Source of the DNA: Euborellia annulipes
Lineage: Eukaryota; Arthropoda; Insecta; Dermaptera; Anisolabididae
Assembly: GCA_023213315.1 (NCBI GenBank)
Contig: JAKCPI010025046.1
Span: 47,543-111,542, forward strand
Reading direction: 5' to 3'
Length of the DNA stretch: 64,000 bases
Positions within the stretch are counted from its first letter, which is position 1. The number at the start of each line of letters is the position of its first letter. Shown one piece after another: positions 1 through 10,693 of this stretch. The notes beneath the pieces are model-generated. The model was not told the origin of the DNA. It did not search any database and worked only from the letters and a program-made list of their open reading frames with translations. Position numbers and translations under genes: made by a program.

Positions 1-149
1 AGAAATAGGTCCTGCACTGTTAAAAATTACTAGAAGCTTTTTATTGTAGTTATTGGTTTTAAAAATGCCATGAAATTTATCAAGAAGATTTTGATATTGA
101 TAAATTTAGAGATGTTACAAATGTGGATTTTATAGCTGGATAATCGTTA

Positions 150-314
150 ATAGGTAAATAAAAGAATAGCAGCTAAAATTATTTCATTTATTATTTGTAT
201 GCCTATATTGACAACCCGCAAGCTCTGAGGATGGTCTTGACCAAGACCGAAACGTCAGCCTAGTGGGTCAATAAATGAAATAATTTTAGCTGCTATTCTT
301 TTATTTACCTATCA
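150..314 (+). mobile_element. Hammerhead-bearing inverted element, copy 1
   Basis: Two arms of about 45 bp (150-195 and 269-314) are near-perfect reverse complements. Between them lies a hammerhead ribozyme motif placed next to the right arm. The tail after the ribozyme (AATAAATGAAATAA, then TAGCTGCTATTCT) recurs in variant form at the other ribozyme loci. There is no protein-coding capacity. The best reading is a small non-autonomous element related to Penelope-like retroelements. Confidence 0.7.
209..270 (+). ncRNA. Hammerhead ribozyme motif, minimal stem III
   Basis: Core CTGAGGA at 225-231, a 6-7 bp stem II (GGTCTTG with CAAGACC), then GAAACGTC at 249-256. Stem I can form from ACCC (214-217) with GGGT and GCT (222-224) with AGC. 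Stem III is only the self-complementary ACGT, so cleavage would need two RNA copies, as known for Penelope-associated hammerheads. As at every locus here, one unpaired U separates the core from stem II. All core bases look intact. Confidence 0.75.
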
Positions 315-382
315 TAAATTTAGAGCGTAGTTTGAGGAGTTTCATTCCATAATTCTCTCGGCATCACTCATTAAGCTTCAAT

Positions 383-384
<2 letters not shown>

Positions 385-418
<34 letters not shown>

Positions 419-432
419 CCTTCCAGAACATT

Positions 433-459
<27 letters not shown>
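385..459. repeat. Two (AT)n microsatellites
   Basis: Alternating AT from 385 to 417 and from about 433 to 459, separated by a 15-base non-repeat spacer. Confidence 0.95.
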
Positions 460-465
<6 letters not shown>

Positions 466-535
466 ATTCAGAGTTTATTTCCCGATCCCAAACGTTAGTT
501 TAGAAAAAGTAATACATAAAAGAAAAGAAAAATTA

Positions 536-1679
536 CACTGTGCTACAAAATGAAACTTTTTTTCTGGCCCCGAGAAAATTCCTTCAGATTCTTAAGTAAA
601 ATGACCTCCTGAATCCAAATATGACCTCCGTTTTCCCCCAGCACGTACCGTTTTCCTGGGGGTAGCCCCCTACTTATTTCCACCCCTTTTCGTTAATTAT
701 AGGGCCACGAAAAAAATTTTGAGGGATGAAAAGGAATATTTTAGCCTTAACATTTTTTCAGTAGGTCTAGAGAAGTGAAAAGTTAAAAAACATTAACATT
801 TGGATCCAAGGGGGGGGATGTGGGGGTTTTTGTCGCTTAAAATGCAAAAAAATCATTAAAAATGATCAATTTTTTCTGATTTTTTCACAATTTTTTCACT
901 GATTTTCTACATATTCCAGCTGACAGACCCACCTCACCCTTCCTTAAACATCCCTCAACTAAAAAAAAAAATATATAGGACAAAGCGGGTGGGGTGTGGG
1001 CGATTCCGAAGCCCTTGCAAGAAGATGGAAGATTCACAGCTCAGTTGGTCAAATTGGCAAATATGCGGCCAACTTTCATTTTTTTAGGCTGATCTTTATA
1101 AATTTAAACTTAAATATACGGATTCTTCTATGTCCTTCAATATTTCCATATTTTATCTAAAGGGGTAGAAATTATTTCTTGTCAATAATTGAAAAAAATT
1201 CTTTTTGCAAGGGCTTCGGAATCGCTCACACCCCACTCGCTTTATCCTATATATTTTTTTTTTAGTTGAGGGATGTTTAAGGAAGGGTGAGGTGGGTCTG
1301 TCAGCTGGAATATGTAGAAAATCAGTGAAAAAATTGGGAAAAATCAGAAAAAATCGATCATTTTTAATTATTTTTTTGCATTTTAAGCGACAAAATCCTC
1401 CCCCACATCCCCCCTTGGATCCAAATGTTAATGTTTTTTTAACTTTTCACTTCTCTAGACCTTCTGAAGAAATGTTAAGGCTAAAATATTCCTTTTCATC
1501 CCTCCAAATTTTTTTCGTGGCCCTATAATTAACGAAAAGGGGTGGAAAAAAGTAGGGGGCTACCCCCCGAAAACGGTAAGTGCTGGGGGGAAAACGAAGG
1601 TCATATTTGGAGTCAGGAGGTCATTTTACTTAAGAATCTGCAGGAATTTTCTCGGGGCTTTTTTTCTTGTAGCACAGTG
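536..1679. mobile_element. Foldback DNA transposon with about 480-bp inverted arms, CACTG ends
   Basis: Left arm about 536-1020 and right arm about 1203-1679 are reverse complements with few differences, around a loop of about 180 bp. The ends read CACTGTGCTACAA and TTGTAGCACAGTG. TTA flanks both sides (533-535 and 1680-1682). A CACT terminus with a 3-bp duplication fits the CACTA/EnSpm superfamily, but there is no transposase. The 107-codon and 81-codon frames inside the right arm are not recognisable proteins. Confidence 0.75.
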
Positions 1680-1761
1680 TTATTAGCTGCATTCTCTCAT
1701 TACTTAAATCTATCTTCCATCAATAAGTTTTTACGAAATTTTATTTTTATTTACAGAGTTG

Positions 1762-3430
1762 ATATGTTCCAAATAAGGTTTAGCTAATTTCTCGGAGGCA
1801 CAAATGCAGGAGGAGCGTTCAGTATGAAGAGGATTTTTACTTCTAGCCGAGAAAGATGAAAGAACTTGTTTTCTTGATAGATATCATTCCTCTCTCAGAT
1901 CAGAGGGTAAATAGCAAATATCCCTACTGGAGTTCAATGCAACAATTAGAGCGCCGGAAGCAGAGTCGATGCAGATCTGTACAGTCGAAAGAATAGAAAT
2001 ATTAGAACAATCAATCTTGGTTTTATTGAAAGACAGAACTTATATTATAAGCTGACATTTTAGAATACATTGGTACCTCGAGATACGAGTGCTCTAACAT
2101 ACGAGTTATTTGAGATACGAGCTGTCGAGCGAGCGAAGTTTTGTTTTGAAATACGAGCGAAATTTGAGAGAGCAAAGTGACATACGAGCAAGTTTACGGA
2201 ACGAATTAAACTCTCGAGAGATCACTGTATTGGCTTATATTGTACAGGGAAGAATGATACCTTTGAGTGGATAAGGTGCATTTTCTCACAGAGCACATAT
2301 CCTCCCTGTTTAGATTTGATAGATAATTTCTAAGAATATGAATTTAATCTTTAGATTCACTTTTCTAAATCAATTTAAATTTAAATTTTTTAAACATTTA
2401 TAGGAATGATGGAATTTGTAACAAAATAAGCATTTCATACCTGTATAAAGCATATTCGATTCGATGATATGTTCCAGAAGGGTTTCTGTAGATAACTTTT
2501 GTTTAGCTAATTTCTTGGTGTATGCAGGGAGCGTTCAGTATGAAGGAAGAGGATTTTTACTTCAAGTCGAGAAAGATGAAAGAACTTGTTTTCTTGATTG
2601 ATTTCATTCCTCTCTCAGATCAGAGGGTAAATAGCAAATTTCCCTACTGGAGTTCAATGCAACAATTAGAGCGCCGGAAGCAGAGTCGATGCAGATCTGT
2701 ACAGTTGAAAGAATAGAAATGTTAGAACAATATTGGTTTAATTGAAAGACAGAACTTATATTATAAGCTGACATTTTAGAATATAGGCCTATATTGTAGA
2801 GGGAAGAATGATACCTTTGAGTGGATAAGGTGCAGTTTCTAAAAGAGCACATATCCTCGCTGTTTACATTTGATAGATAATTTCTAAGAGTATGATTTTA
2901 ATATTAAGATTCACTTTTCTAAATCACATCAATTTAAATTTAAATTTTTTAAACATTTATAAGAATGATGGAATTTGTAGCAAAATAAGCATTTCATACC
3001 TGTATAAAGTATATTCGATGATAGGTTACAGAAGGGTTTCTGTAGATAACTTTTGAAACAACACAAGAAACTTCTGAAACCAATCACTCATCACAGGTAT
3101 TTTAGGTAGAGATGAAAAAGTAGAAAATTCGTTTTCTTGAATAATTTCCTCTGCCAGATCAGCAAATTTCACTACAGAAGTTCGAAAGAACACGAGTAGA
3201 AATTAGAGAGCCGAAAGCACACTCGATGTAGATCTGCGAAGTTGGGAGAATAAAAATATTAGAAGAATTGTATTAATGAGAGACACAAGTGATATTATTC
3301 GCTAGCAAGAACATATATTGTACAAGGAAGAATGATGCCTTTGAGTACATATGGTTCAATTTCTCGCCGGGCACTTGTCCTCGCACTGTATATTTGATAG
3401 ATAATTTTTAAGGGAAGAGCTTTAATATTT
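1762..3430. repeat. Decaying tandem array of about 550-bp units
   Basis: Unit 1 starts near 1762, unit 2 near 2466 and unit 3 near 3018. Units 1 and 2 are close copies, for example GGAAGCAGAGTCGATGCAG at 1958 and 2678. Unit 3 is clearly diverged. A fourth partial unit may begin near 3441. Unit 1 is longer because of an insertion at 2068-2227. There is no conserved reading frame across units, so this is a segmental tandem duplication rather than a gene. Confidence 0.8.
2068..2227. mobile_element. Short MITE inserted in tandem unit 1
   Basis: About 160 bp present in unit 1 but absent from the same place in unit 2, which shows the insertion directly. The ends are imperfect inverted repeats (CATTGGTACCTCGAGAT and CTCTCGAGAGATCACTG) next to TA dinucleotides. 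Internally ATACGAG recurs several times. The TA target suggests a Tc1/mariner-type MITE. Confidence 0.6.
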
Positions 3431-3587
3431 AAATTAACTTAGAAACCAACAAGTTTTCTCGGTAAATTTAATTCCACTGTCAGATCAGCAAATTTTCTTG
3501 TGAGACTTTCGGGGGAAGGGGGTTGGCAGTAGAAGACCCAGAGAAAATAGAGGGCATTGAGATGGCGCAAAAGGGGTGTGGGCAGAT

Positions 3588-4290
3588 TAAAAAATCTCGT
3601 GTGACTGGCGCACAGCATACCTAATAGAAAGTTGTGCATCGCGCTGTTCATACCAGATTTTTTTTTCGATAGCACCTTAGTTTCAAACTTAACCTACGCC
3701 TTACGCGATTCATAGATGGTGCTGAGGTATGAATGCTTCCATATCAGTAAAGTGTAGTGCAAACAATTTTCACGAAAAATTTCACTGATATTCTTTTTAA
3801 AGAACATCATAAAATTAGCTAAATATTTTTCGAGATCTATTATTTGAATAAGATAATAGTATTCAAAATACCTCGATTCGGACTTTAAGTTTTATTGGTG
3901 CAGGTCGAGGGTCCGGTGGCCTGGTGCAATGGATAGCACGTCTATGCCCCGGAAAGGCGGAGATCCTCGGTTCGATTCCCGGGGGCCATGGGATGTTTGG
4001 CCTCATCAATAAAAAACACTCACATGTCTTGTTAAATCATAAAAATAGTTGATTTATTAATTTTAAACAAAATCGTTGGAAAATTATGAGAAAATGGAAA
4101 AAACGGAAAAAGTACATCAGTACTTGGGACTTGTACTTTTTGGCCAATTTTGGTCAAAAGCTTCGTGTCACATCTCAGGGGGGTACCTTACTTAAATTTA
4201 AATTTCAATTTCCTAGGTTGTTTTGTTCATAAGATATTTTGATTACAGACAGACAGACAAAGAGATTTCTCAACTCCTATAATATCAAAA
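3588..4290 (-). mobile_element. Family X repeat, copy 1, split by a SINE
   Basis: Reverse-strand copy of the recurrent 650-800 bp repeat. The terminal hairpin region (AATCTCGTGTGACTGGCGCA) lies at 3591 onward and the body resumes after the SINE at about 4040 (AGTACATCAGTA, GGCCAATTTTGGT). Strongly diverged, and of the subfamily with the CACGAAAAATTTCACTGATA segment, which recurs at 60840. Confidence 0.75.
3903..4036 (+). mobile_element. tRNA-derived SINE, family C, copy 1
   Basis: A tRNA-like head has a box A region (TGGTGCAATGGATAGCACG) and box B (GGTTCGATTCCCGGG). It is followed by a short unrelated body ending AACACTCACATGTCTTGTT. Further copies lie at 51957 and 54590. The head resembles an arginine-type tRNA, but the unit is embedded in family X and carries a body, so it is a SINE and not a tRNA gene. 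Confidence 0.75.
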
Positions 4291-4489
4291 ATATATAATT
4301 TTTATAAACGCTTCATTTAACAAAATTTGTTATTTGGAAAATATATTTATGAGAAAATTTTACATAAATTATTTTACTTTATTCATTTTTTTAAATAGAT
4401 ATTCTTTGATCTTTGAAAACAAATTAAATTCAAATGAGGGGTTAAAAGAGGAGGTGAATGAATTTGCGAGTGGCAAGCAAGGGTAAACA

Positions 4490-4857
4490 TGAACAGAAAT
4501 CAGCTTGGCTCCATTACTCTACATTAGTACACACCCTCCCCCTCCACTCCTACCCACCCCCTATACCTTTGCCATTATTAGCAATTGGTGCCCCCGGGGC
4601 GTCCTGAAAAATTATCGACGCGCCGACGGGCCCGATGACCGCAAAATTATGACCTTTGGCGGTTTTAATAATTATCGAAACAACACCATTCCAATAGCGA
4701 AACCATTCGTTATAAACCAATACGTTTATCATCAGGTGCATCGGGATTTTTATCAGGAAAATTAGTTTGGCACAAAAAAAAAAAATAAATGTCGAGGGAT
4801 ATTTTTTTGATATTTAATAACGCCCATGTATGTCATAATTGGAGATCGGTTAATTTG

Positions 4858-4860
<3 letters not shown>
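4490..4860. other. Low-copy GC-richer island, no gene recognised
   Basis: Less AT-rich than its surroundings, with an 86-codon open frame on the plus strand (4505-4765) that I do not recognise. It contains homeodomain-like TAATTA-type cores (TTTTAATAATTATCG). Possibly a regulatory island; no coding support. Confidence 0.3.

Positions 4861-4894
<34 letters not shown>
4861..4894. repeat. (GA)n microsatellite
   Basis: Seventeen uninterrupted GA dinucleotides. Confidence 0.95.
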
Positions 4895-4896
<2 letters not shown>

Positions 4897-5213
4897 ACAG
4901 AGGAATAAAACACAGATATGAAGGGCTTTGAGCAGCTGCGCGCTGATTTCTGGTTATAGAGGTGACTATTAAAAAAAATTGAATATTAGCTGCGCATTGT
5001 GCTATAAATCCAAGTGTTTATATATAGAAAAAGAAAACTTTATTGAATTATTATTATTATTTGAGTATAGGGTGTTTTGGAAGCAGATTATATTTATTTG
5101 CTAACAGACGCAGTCTGGGATTTGGTTGTGTAGTAAAGGGGGAGGGAAAGGCTTGAATTTTTGTTCATTTAAAATGATTTAGGCTATATAATTTTTTTTT
5201 TTTTGACTTGGTT

Positions 5214-5444
5214 CAGTGACGGATTAATGCAATTTTGTCGGGGGGCGGTTTTTTTTTTTATTTTTTTTATTTAAGGACTTTGTGGGCATCTATGGCCATT
5301 TAGACCCCTTTCCTATTTATTTAAATTGATTGGTAACAAATTCAATTGAAATTAAAGCCCGGCAATCATAATTTCTTTAGATTACTAGTTTTTATAACAT
5401 TGTGAATTTCCCCCCTCGCCCCCCCCCCCTTTAATCCGCCCCTG
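5214..5444. mobile_element. hAT-like MITE with 8-bp target duplication
   Basis: A 231-bp element with ends CAGTGACGGATTAA and TTAATCCGCCCCTG, flanked by a perfect 8-bp direct duplication ACTTGGTT (5206-5213 and 5445-5452). An 8-bp duplication with CAGTG ends is diagnostic of hAT-type transposition. No coding capacity. Confidence 0.85.
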
Positions 5445-5517
5445 ACTTGGTTGTATAGCTGATTATATAAAGGTTTCTGGATTTTCAATGAGCGAGCAGC
5501 TAATATTATTCCGATTA

Positions 5518-5924
5518 GGGGTAGTTCACATATTACACAACGCCTTTTTTCACGATTTTCTAGCCCCCCTCCCTTCCTCCCATTTCACAGTTAGTCACAT
5601 ACAAACAAACCCCCCTACAAATCTACAAATATTATGTCACAATATAGAACTACACCCCCCCTCCCCGAATAAAATTTCTTATACAAAATTCATATCATTT
5701 TATCTTTTTTTTTTAGTAAATTTTCCCTTGTGGCTCAAATAATCACTCCATTTTTCCCTCTTGTGAAAATCATCCGAACTTTTTTTTTTTTTTAAGTTTT
5801 ATAAATTCAACTTTGAATTGTTATGTCACTCTTAAAGAAACTTCCGGGTCTCCCATGTTACAATTAGTAACGTTTTGGCCAGACCCCCCCCCCTCTAACG
5901 CGTTATGTAATATGTGGATGACCC
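5518..5924. mobile_element. MITE with TIR of GGGTnnTYCACATATTACnnAACGC type
   Basis: The left end (GGGGTAGTTCACATATTAC) and right end (rc GGGTCATCCACATATTAC) form inverted repeats of about 28 bp around roughly 350 bp with several C-runs. A second left end of the same type is at 54362. Superfamily not assigned. Confidence 0.65.
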
Positions 5925-5944
5925 TTTATATATTTATTGATGTG

Positions 5945-5992
5945 CTAGGGCCGACGTTTCGGTCACATATAAGATCATCCTCAGGGTCATAA
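5945..5992 (-). ncRNA. Hammerhead ribozyme motif, partly degraded
   Basis: On the minus strand: CTGAGGA, then a weak stem II (GATC with GACC), then GAAACGTC. The 3' flank on that strand reads CATCAATAAATA, matching the A-rich tail of the other copies. No obvious inverted arm was found here. Confidence 0.6.
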
Positions 5993-6179
5993 TATGACAG
6001 AGATAATTAAGCATCGATATCAATCGGTTATAGTAGTAAATATAAAGTTCGGCCGATCTCGCTCCGCGGGATTAGCAAACCCCCAAAAAAAAGGCAAAGA
6101 AAGAAGAAGATAATAGTACATATAATAATTTGTTTAAAGTCCCGCCAACACCCTTCCCCATGTCGTCACTGTAACTAAG

Positions 6180-6400
6180 CCAAATTAATTTTAAAATTTT
6201 CTCCCTTCTAAAATTTTGGGACCCCTAAGATTTTGCCGCCCTAGGCCCTCCATCACTGGCCTAATAGAAATGTCTAAATCCGCACCTGCTTATTTCATAT
6301 TGTTTTTGTAAACAACTTTTCCTATTTTGCCGCCCTCCTGATATCTGCCGCCCGGGGAACATGCTCCCCACTGCTCCCCCTAGATCCGGCCCTGGCTTGC
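6180..6400. mobile_element. Remnants of hAT-like non-autonomous elements
   Basis: Two tandem-like remnants, each ending in a near-TIR (AAATCCGCACCTGC near 6284 and TAGATCCGGCCCTGG near 6369) with related text (TTTTGCCGCCCT). No matching opposite ends found. A degraded MITE cluster is the likely content. Confidence 0.45.
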
Positions 6401-6921
6401 GACAATCATAGATGACGGGATATATTGATATTATAAATAAAAATATTGTATTGTTTATATAAGAAATTTATGTGTGTCCTGTGTATAACGATAAAAATGA
6501 ATTTATTTGTTTTGGCGTTAATATAATCATTATTCGAAGCTGCAAACCACCCTCAAAATAATATCGTTAGCATAATTCTTTTTAATGTAACATTAATACT
6601 CATAAAATAAATTATAGAATAAAACTTAGATTAAATTCCATTTTTGAAATATAAATATACATTCTATAGGCGTTATAATTATAACGGTAATGCCTCTCTT
6701 GTTAAAAACAAAAAATAATAAAGAAAGAGAATAAATGTAATAATTACAATTAAAAAAAGAGGGAGGAATAGGCAATGTTTTATACTAATAGATTATTGCA
6801 TTTAAACTCAGAGTGATATTTCAATAACAACATTTTGTATACTGTATCATATTTTTAATAACGATTGGGAGGAATCAACATTATTTTCATATATCCGATA
6901 TTAGAGAAATGGGGTATCCAC
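6401..6921. other. AT-rich stretch
   Basis: Highly AT-rich with short A/T runs. No open frame, inverted repeat or match to the other repeats in this window was seen. Confidence 0.6.
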
Positions 6922-7384
6922 CAGGGCCGCAGACAGACTTGACGGGCCCCGGGGATACATAATAATTCGAGCCTGCTCCCACCCCCTATAATTTTTTTTT
7001 TTTTTTTTATTATGCAAAAGGCTGTTTAAAGAGCTTTATTCTTTATACTTTTTAGGAAATAAACATAATTTCTTTCTAATGATTGGTTTTTAGATCCTCT
7101 CTGAGAACAAATGTCACGAAAGTAATTTTTTTTTTTTAAGGAATTTAGGTTGGGGCTCAAAGGGTCCGCACCCTCAAGAAAATTATTTTTTTAATTATAA
7201 TTTTAAGATTTCTACTTAAAGAGCCCGAACCCCCTCAGGAAATTTTTTTTTTTTTTTAATTGAAATTTTAACCATGAAAATTATTTGTTTATTAGAATTT
7301 TTAGGTTGGAGAGAAAAGGGTTCGGGCACCCTCAGAGGGCCCGGGTGCCGCCATCCCCTATCTCACTCCCTGTCTGCGGGTCTG
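6922..7384. mobile_element. hAT-like element, CAGGGCCGCAGACAG ends
   Basis: Left end CAGGGCCGCAGACAG and right end (rc CAGACCCGCAGACAG) are 15-bp inverted termini with 13 matches. The interior has poly-T runs and repeated phrases on the lines of GGGTCCGCACCCTCA. No clear target duplication remains. A related remnant appears near 31510-31570. Confidence 0.55.
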
Positions 7385-7730
7385 TTCACACCAATTTGTT
7401 AACCGGAAGATTAAATAAATTTATAATTTCAAGTTGGTTATTTACCGGGAGTAGTACTGTATATATCATGTTAGAATTGCCAGCGTTCTTCCTCATTCTT
7501 ATTACTGGATACTCGCAGCTGGATGCTCTGGTCGAGACTTTATTTTTAGACCCAACGACGTTAGTCCTCAAAGCCAAGGGAACTAGAATTAAAATAAAGA
7601 AATTATTTATTAATAATTATAAGCATTAGAAGAAGTCAAGCATAGAGAGTGAGTGCTTACTTTCTTCTACTTACTGTATATTAATACAATATTTAATAAG
7701 CTTTTATGGAAAAATATTCTAGGGAGAATG
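7385..7730. other. Unassigned segment with a 114-codon open frame
   Basis: The plus-strand frame 7285-7629 runs from the hAT-like element into this segment. Its latter half is hydrophobic, but it has no recognisable domain and starts inside a transposon. I do not call it a gene. Confidence 0.35.
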
Positions 7731-7760
7731 GAAGACCACCGCTAGTCAAGAATATCTACT

Positions 7761-7937
7761 AAATGGTGCCCTATGGAGTACAAGAAACAACGAAGGAGAC
7801 CTTCAAAAAGATGGACGGATGATTTGGCTGCAGTGGCCGGTATGAATTGGACCCAGGGTGCAAGACAGCGGATGGCGTGGAAGAGTTTGGGAGTGACCTA
7901 TGCCCAAGCAGCCTGGTTCCATCATCTGAAAAAATAA
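7761..7937 (+). pseudogene. LINE ORF2 C-terminal fragment
   Basis: Reading in frame from 7761 to the TAA at 7935-7937 gives a typical C-terminus of a non-LTR retrotransposon endonuclease-reverse transcriptase. It has a basic RRRPSKRWTDDL segment, then AGMNWTQGARQR and a terminal WKSLG-type stretch. Everything upstream (endonuclease, RT core) is missing. The stop is followed directly by an A-rich AAATAAATAAA tail, as expected of a 5'-truncated LINE insertion. The RP.KRW.DD signature is common in RTE, Jockey and related clades, so I do not assign one. It is a different lineage from the LINE at 15.7 kb. Confidence 0.75.
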
Positions 7938-7959
7938 ATAAATAAAAGTAAATAAAGTA

Positions 7960-8420
7960 TTTTAAAAAATGTAATACTAATAATAATAATAATAATCGGG
8001 TTAATTCGCGATCGGAAAGGAATAGAACAGGCCGGCCCATCGCACGGTCTAACGCCTGTTGAAAATGCAAAGAAAACAAGTTCTGGTTAGGGCAGCTCGT
8101 GGTCTCCATCCACTTACAAGATGTGGGCCCCTGAGCAAATTATATAGGCACTAAATATTAAACATAATTTGTGAACATTACCCCCAAATTTTTAATTTGT
8201 CAATTGTTCATTCTTCCCTATCCACCGATTCCTGAGCAAAGTTTTCTTTTTTTCTTATATGAATTTTCAAGTGATCATAAAATATTAATAATAATAAATT
8301 TGAATTAATAATACTAATCCTAAGTAAGACAGTTTGAATGACGAGAGTAGCAAGTAACTTTTTTTTAAAAATAATAATAATAATAATAAAATGTAACTTG
8401 TGTAGTAGGCGGGGGTGTTG
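7960..8420. other. AT-rich stretch with AAT microsatellites
   Basis: Short (AAT)n tracts near 7978-7995 and 8370-8390. A less AT-rich 120-bp part (7996-8115) carries no recognised gene. Confidence 0.6.
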
Positions 8421-8457
8421 AGAGAGAGAAAAAGAGAGAGAGAGAGAGAGAGAGAGT
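8420..8457. repeat. (GA)n microsatellite, interrupted
   Basis: GA dinucleotides with an AAAA interruption; a shorter GA tract follows at about 8492-8505. Confidence 0.9.
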
Positions 8458-8504
8458 AAATCTCGGCCCAGTCGAATGTTTACGATCCAAAAAGAGAGAG
8501 AGAG

Positions 8505-8741
8505 AAGGTAGTAGCGCCGGGGGAGCCGCTACAGCAGCAACAGCATTAGGAGTAGCAGATCGGCTCCGCCGACGCCGGTAAATGGCTTTTGATGGCGCAA
8601 CTTCTACAACTAGTAAAATATTATAAACGTGATCCCGTCAGATCTGGCCAATAAATCGCGAACCGAAATTTCCACCGGAGGCTCTTAAATAGATTTTGAT
8701 ACATCTCCAAGATTGGCTTTCCTTAAACTTTTTCCAACTTC
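8505..8741. other. Low-copy GC-richer island, no gene recognised
   Basis: GC-richer segment with a CAG/CAA-type run (CTACAGCAGCAACAGC) between GA and CT microsatellites. No long open frame. Could be regulatory or part of an untranslated exon; this cannot be decided from sequence alone. Confidence 0.3.
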
Positions 8742-8816
8742 CCCTCTCTCTCTCTCTCTCTCTCTGGGTATATTTTACTTAAAAAAAAAAAATAATAATA
8801 ATAATAATAATAATAA
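8742..8816. repeat. (CT)n then (AAT)n microsatellites
   Basis: CT dinucleotides at 8742-8765; an A-run and AAT repeats at about 8781-8816. Confidence 0.9.
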
Positions 8817-8909
8817 AATCCATCATTTAATCTTTTATCGTTACACCCGTTGGAATCTGCACTTAAAAATAATTGAATTTAATAAAAACTAAAACTGTGG
8901 TTTCCATTT

Positions 8910-9320
8910 TTACTTTCTCTTACCAATATATGTAATATATAGAAAGTGCGCGATCAGGTCAAGAACTCGATGTCGAGATTTTGATGGAAATACATGTTTT
9001 GAGGTCACCTGGGTCTAAAAGAGTGACCAAAAATTGATATGTGTCCATGCATGTGTGTGTAACGATTTTAAGCATGAATGAATTGAGCAACGAGGTTGAA
9101 ATTTTATATTTAAGTTAGATAGCTTCCCGGACTCTTAAAATATACTTTTAAGAAAATCGGCCAAAAATTACTAATACTTTATGGAAGTACTTTTACAATT
9201 TTTTTTTTTTCGATTCTCTCGAAATTGCCTCTAACGATTTTGATTAAAATTCATAAATCAACAATTTTTTAGATCCTCTTTAAAAAATACATCGGTGAAA
9301 ATTGTTTGAAGTATACTTTA
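8910..9320 (+). mobile_element. Family X repeat, copy 2, 3'-truncated
   Basis: Begins with the conserved start (TTTACTTTCTCTTACC), then CGATGTCGAGATTTTGATGG. It runs through AATCGGCCAAAAATTACTA to the GTGAAAATTGTTTGAAGTA variant and lacks the terminal hairpin. Confidence 0.75.
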
Positions 9321-9660
9321 CTTATATAGTAATTCTGATTTTTCAAATTCATTTTTCAGCACTTCCTTCCATAGAGCTAGTGTTAAATCCCTATGGGGAT
9401 TTCCATGATAATTTCGATTCAAAAGGAGGGGAGTCCCCTTTGGTACGTTTTACATATTTAAAAAAAAAAATTTCAATTCTTATGAAATTTTAATTAATTA
9501 AAATAATGATTGAATTTCATAAGTCAATCGATAAATTTTTTATAAAAATGAAGTGAAATTTTATACCACGATCAAAATTAATAAGATAATCAATTTTTGG
9601 GGCCCACATATTCGACGGGGCCCGCCTAGTGCGCTTTGCTTATGATCCGCCACTGATCTA
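9320..9660. mobile_element. Transposon remnant ending in a hAT-like terminus
   Basis: Ends with GATCCGCCACTGA (9645-9657), the usual right end of CAGTGGCGGATC-type hAT elements. No left end was found. The rest is AT-rich. Confidence 0.4.
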
Positions 9661-9829
9661 ACAGTAAGACATGAATGAAATAAATTATAACGAAATTTAA
9701 AATGATATTAGATACATGATGTATTCTATTAGTTATTTTTGGATTCTTTTCTAAAAAAAAAGAAATATGAAATAGCGATTACATTTACTGATGACTTTTT
9801 TGTAGTCCGCGTAAACAAATTCGAGGATA

Positions 9830-10300
9830 AATCTGGAGACGAGGATGAGAACGATCGGAGGAGCTGAGCTTAATAGCCAGCCAGGAGCGGAGTAGTGGTT
9901 GGTTGGTCATTTGCGGGAGTCCCACCCATTTACGTTAACGAAAAGAGAGAGGGTTACTACTACGTTAGTGCTATGCATCTCTCTCTCTCTCTCTCTCACA
10001 CACTCTTTACGTCCGTCTCTCCTTCTCTACGTCCAGTAAAACGGCGGCCTCAAGGGCCAGGCACGTGCGCCTGCACGCTATTTATGTCCCCGGGACGGCG
10101 TTAGCCCCACCTGTGCCCCGACCGTTCATCAACCGGCGGCCATTTAGCGCCAACCTTTGCATGTTCGCCCAAGATATACAGCCCGGGTGGCTTCTTTACT
10201 GCAAATATGGATATAATGACCACCACTAATACTAACACATACGAAAAGAGAGAGAGAGAGGAACAACTCGCATACATAGACATACATGAAGACTAAAACA
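9830..10300. other. Low-copy GC-richer island, no gene recognised
   Basis: GC-richer block with a CT tract at about 9979-9998 and a GA tract at 10248-10260. Open frames on both strands (69 and 60 codons) are low-complexity and unrecognised. Confidence 0.3.
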
Positions 10301-10500
10301 AGCAACTTGCTACTTAAGTGATTGCCTGCTCACGAAAGTTCTTGACTGACCTTGGTAATAAAAAAAACTCTATCACGTTTTGTTATTCCTGTAATTTTCC
10401 TTTATTTTGTAATGTCTTTAGTCTATTTTAAATTATTTGCATTATTTGTATATTGGTTTTATGGCTGAATGGCCACAGGCTACAAGCCAATAATAAAAAA
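10300..10500 (+). other. Possible retroelement 3' end
   Basis: Ends with a small hairpin region (TTGGTTTTATGGCTGAATGG, then AGCCAA) followed by AATAATAAAAAAAAAAA, the form of a retroelement 3' end. There is no coding part. Confidence 0.3.
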
Positions 10501-10693
10501 AAAAATTGATTCTCAATATATGCAGATCCTTTCTATTAGTTGTCACAACGCCTTTAGATAGGCAACCAAACTATCATCTTTTGTTCTAGTTATACGTAAT
10601 TTGCAGGGGTTAATATTTTTTTTTTTTTACTTTTTATGCATTTGAAGCTATTTGTATAGTGTCAGAGCAAGTCAATATTAGTCTTATTATCAA

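Noticed and set aside
1205..1787. Open frames of 107 and 81 codons
   Set aside because: They lie in one arm of the foldback transposon and have low-complexity, unrecognised translations.
3909..3990. Possible arginine-type tRNA gene
   Set aside because: It has a SINE body attached, sits inside a repeat and has two other diverged copies in the window; cloverleaf stems are imperfect.
7285..7629. 114-codon open frame
   Set aside because: Starts inside a hAT-like element, no domain, no codon pattern that I can defend.
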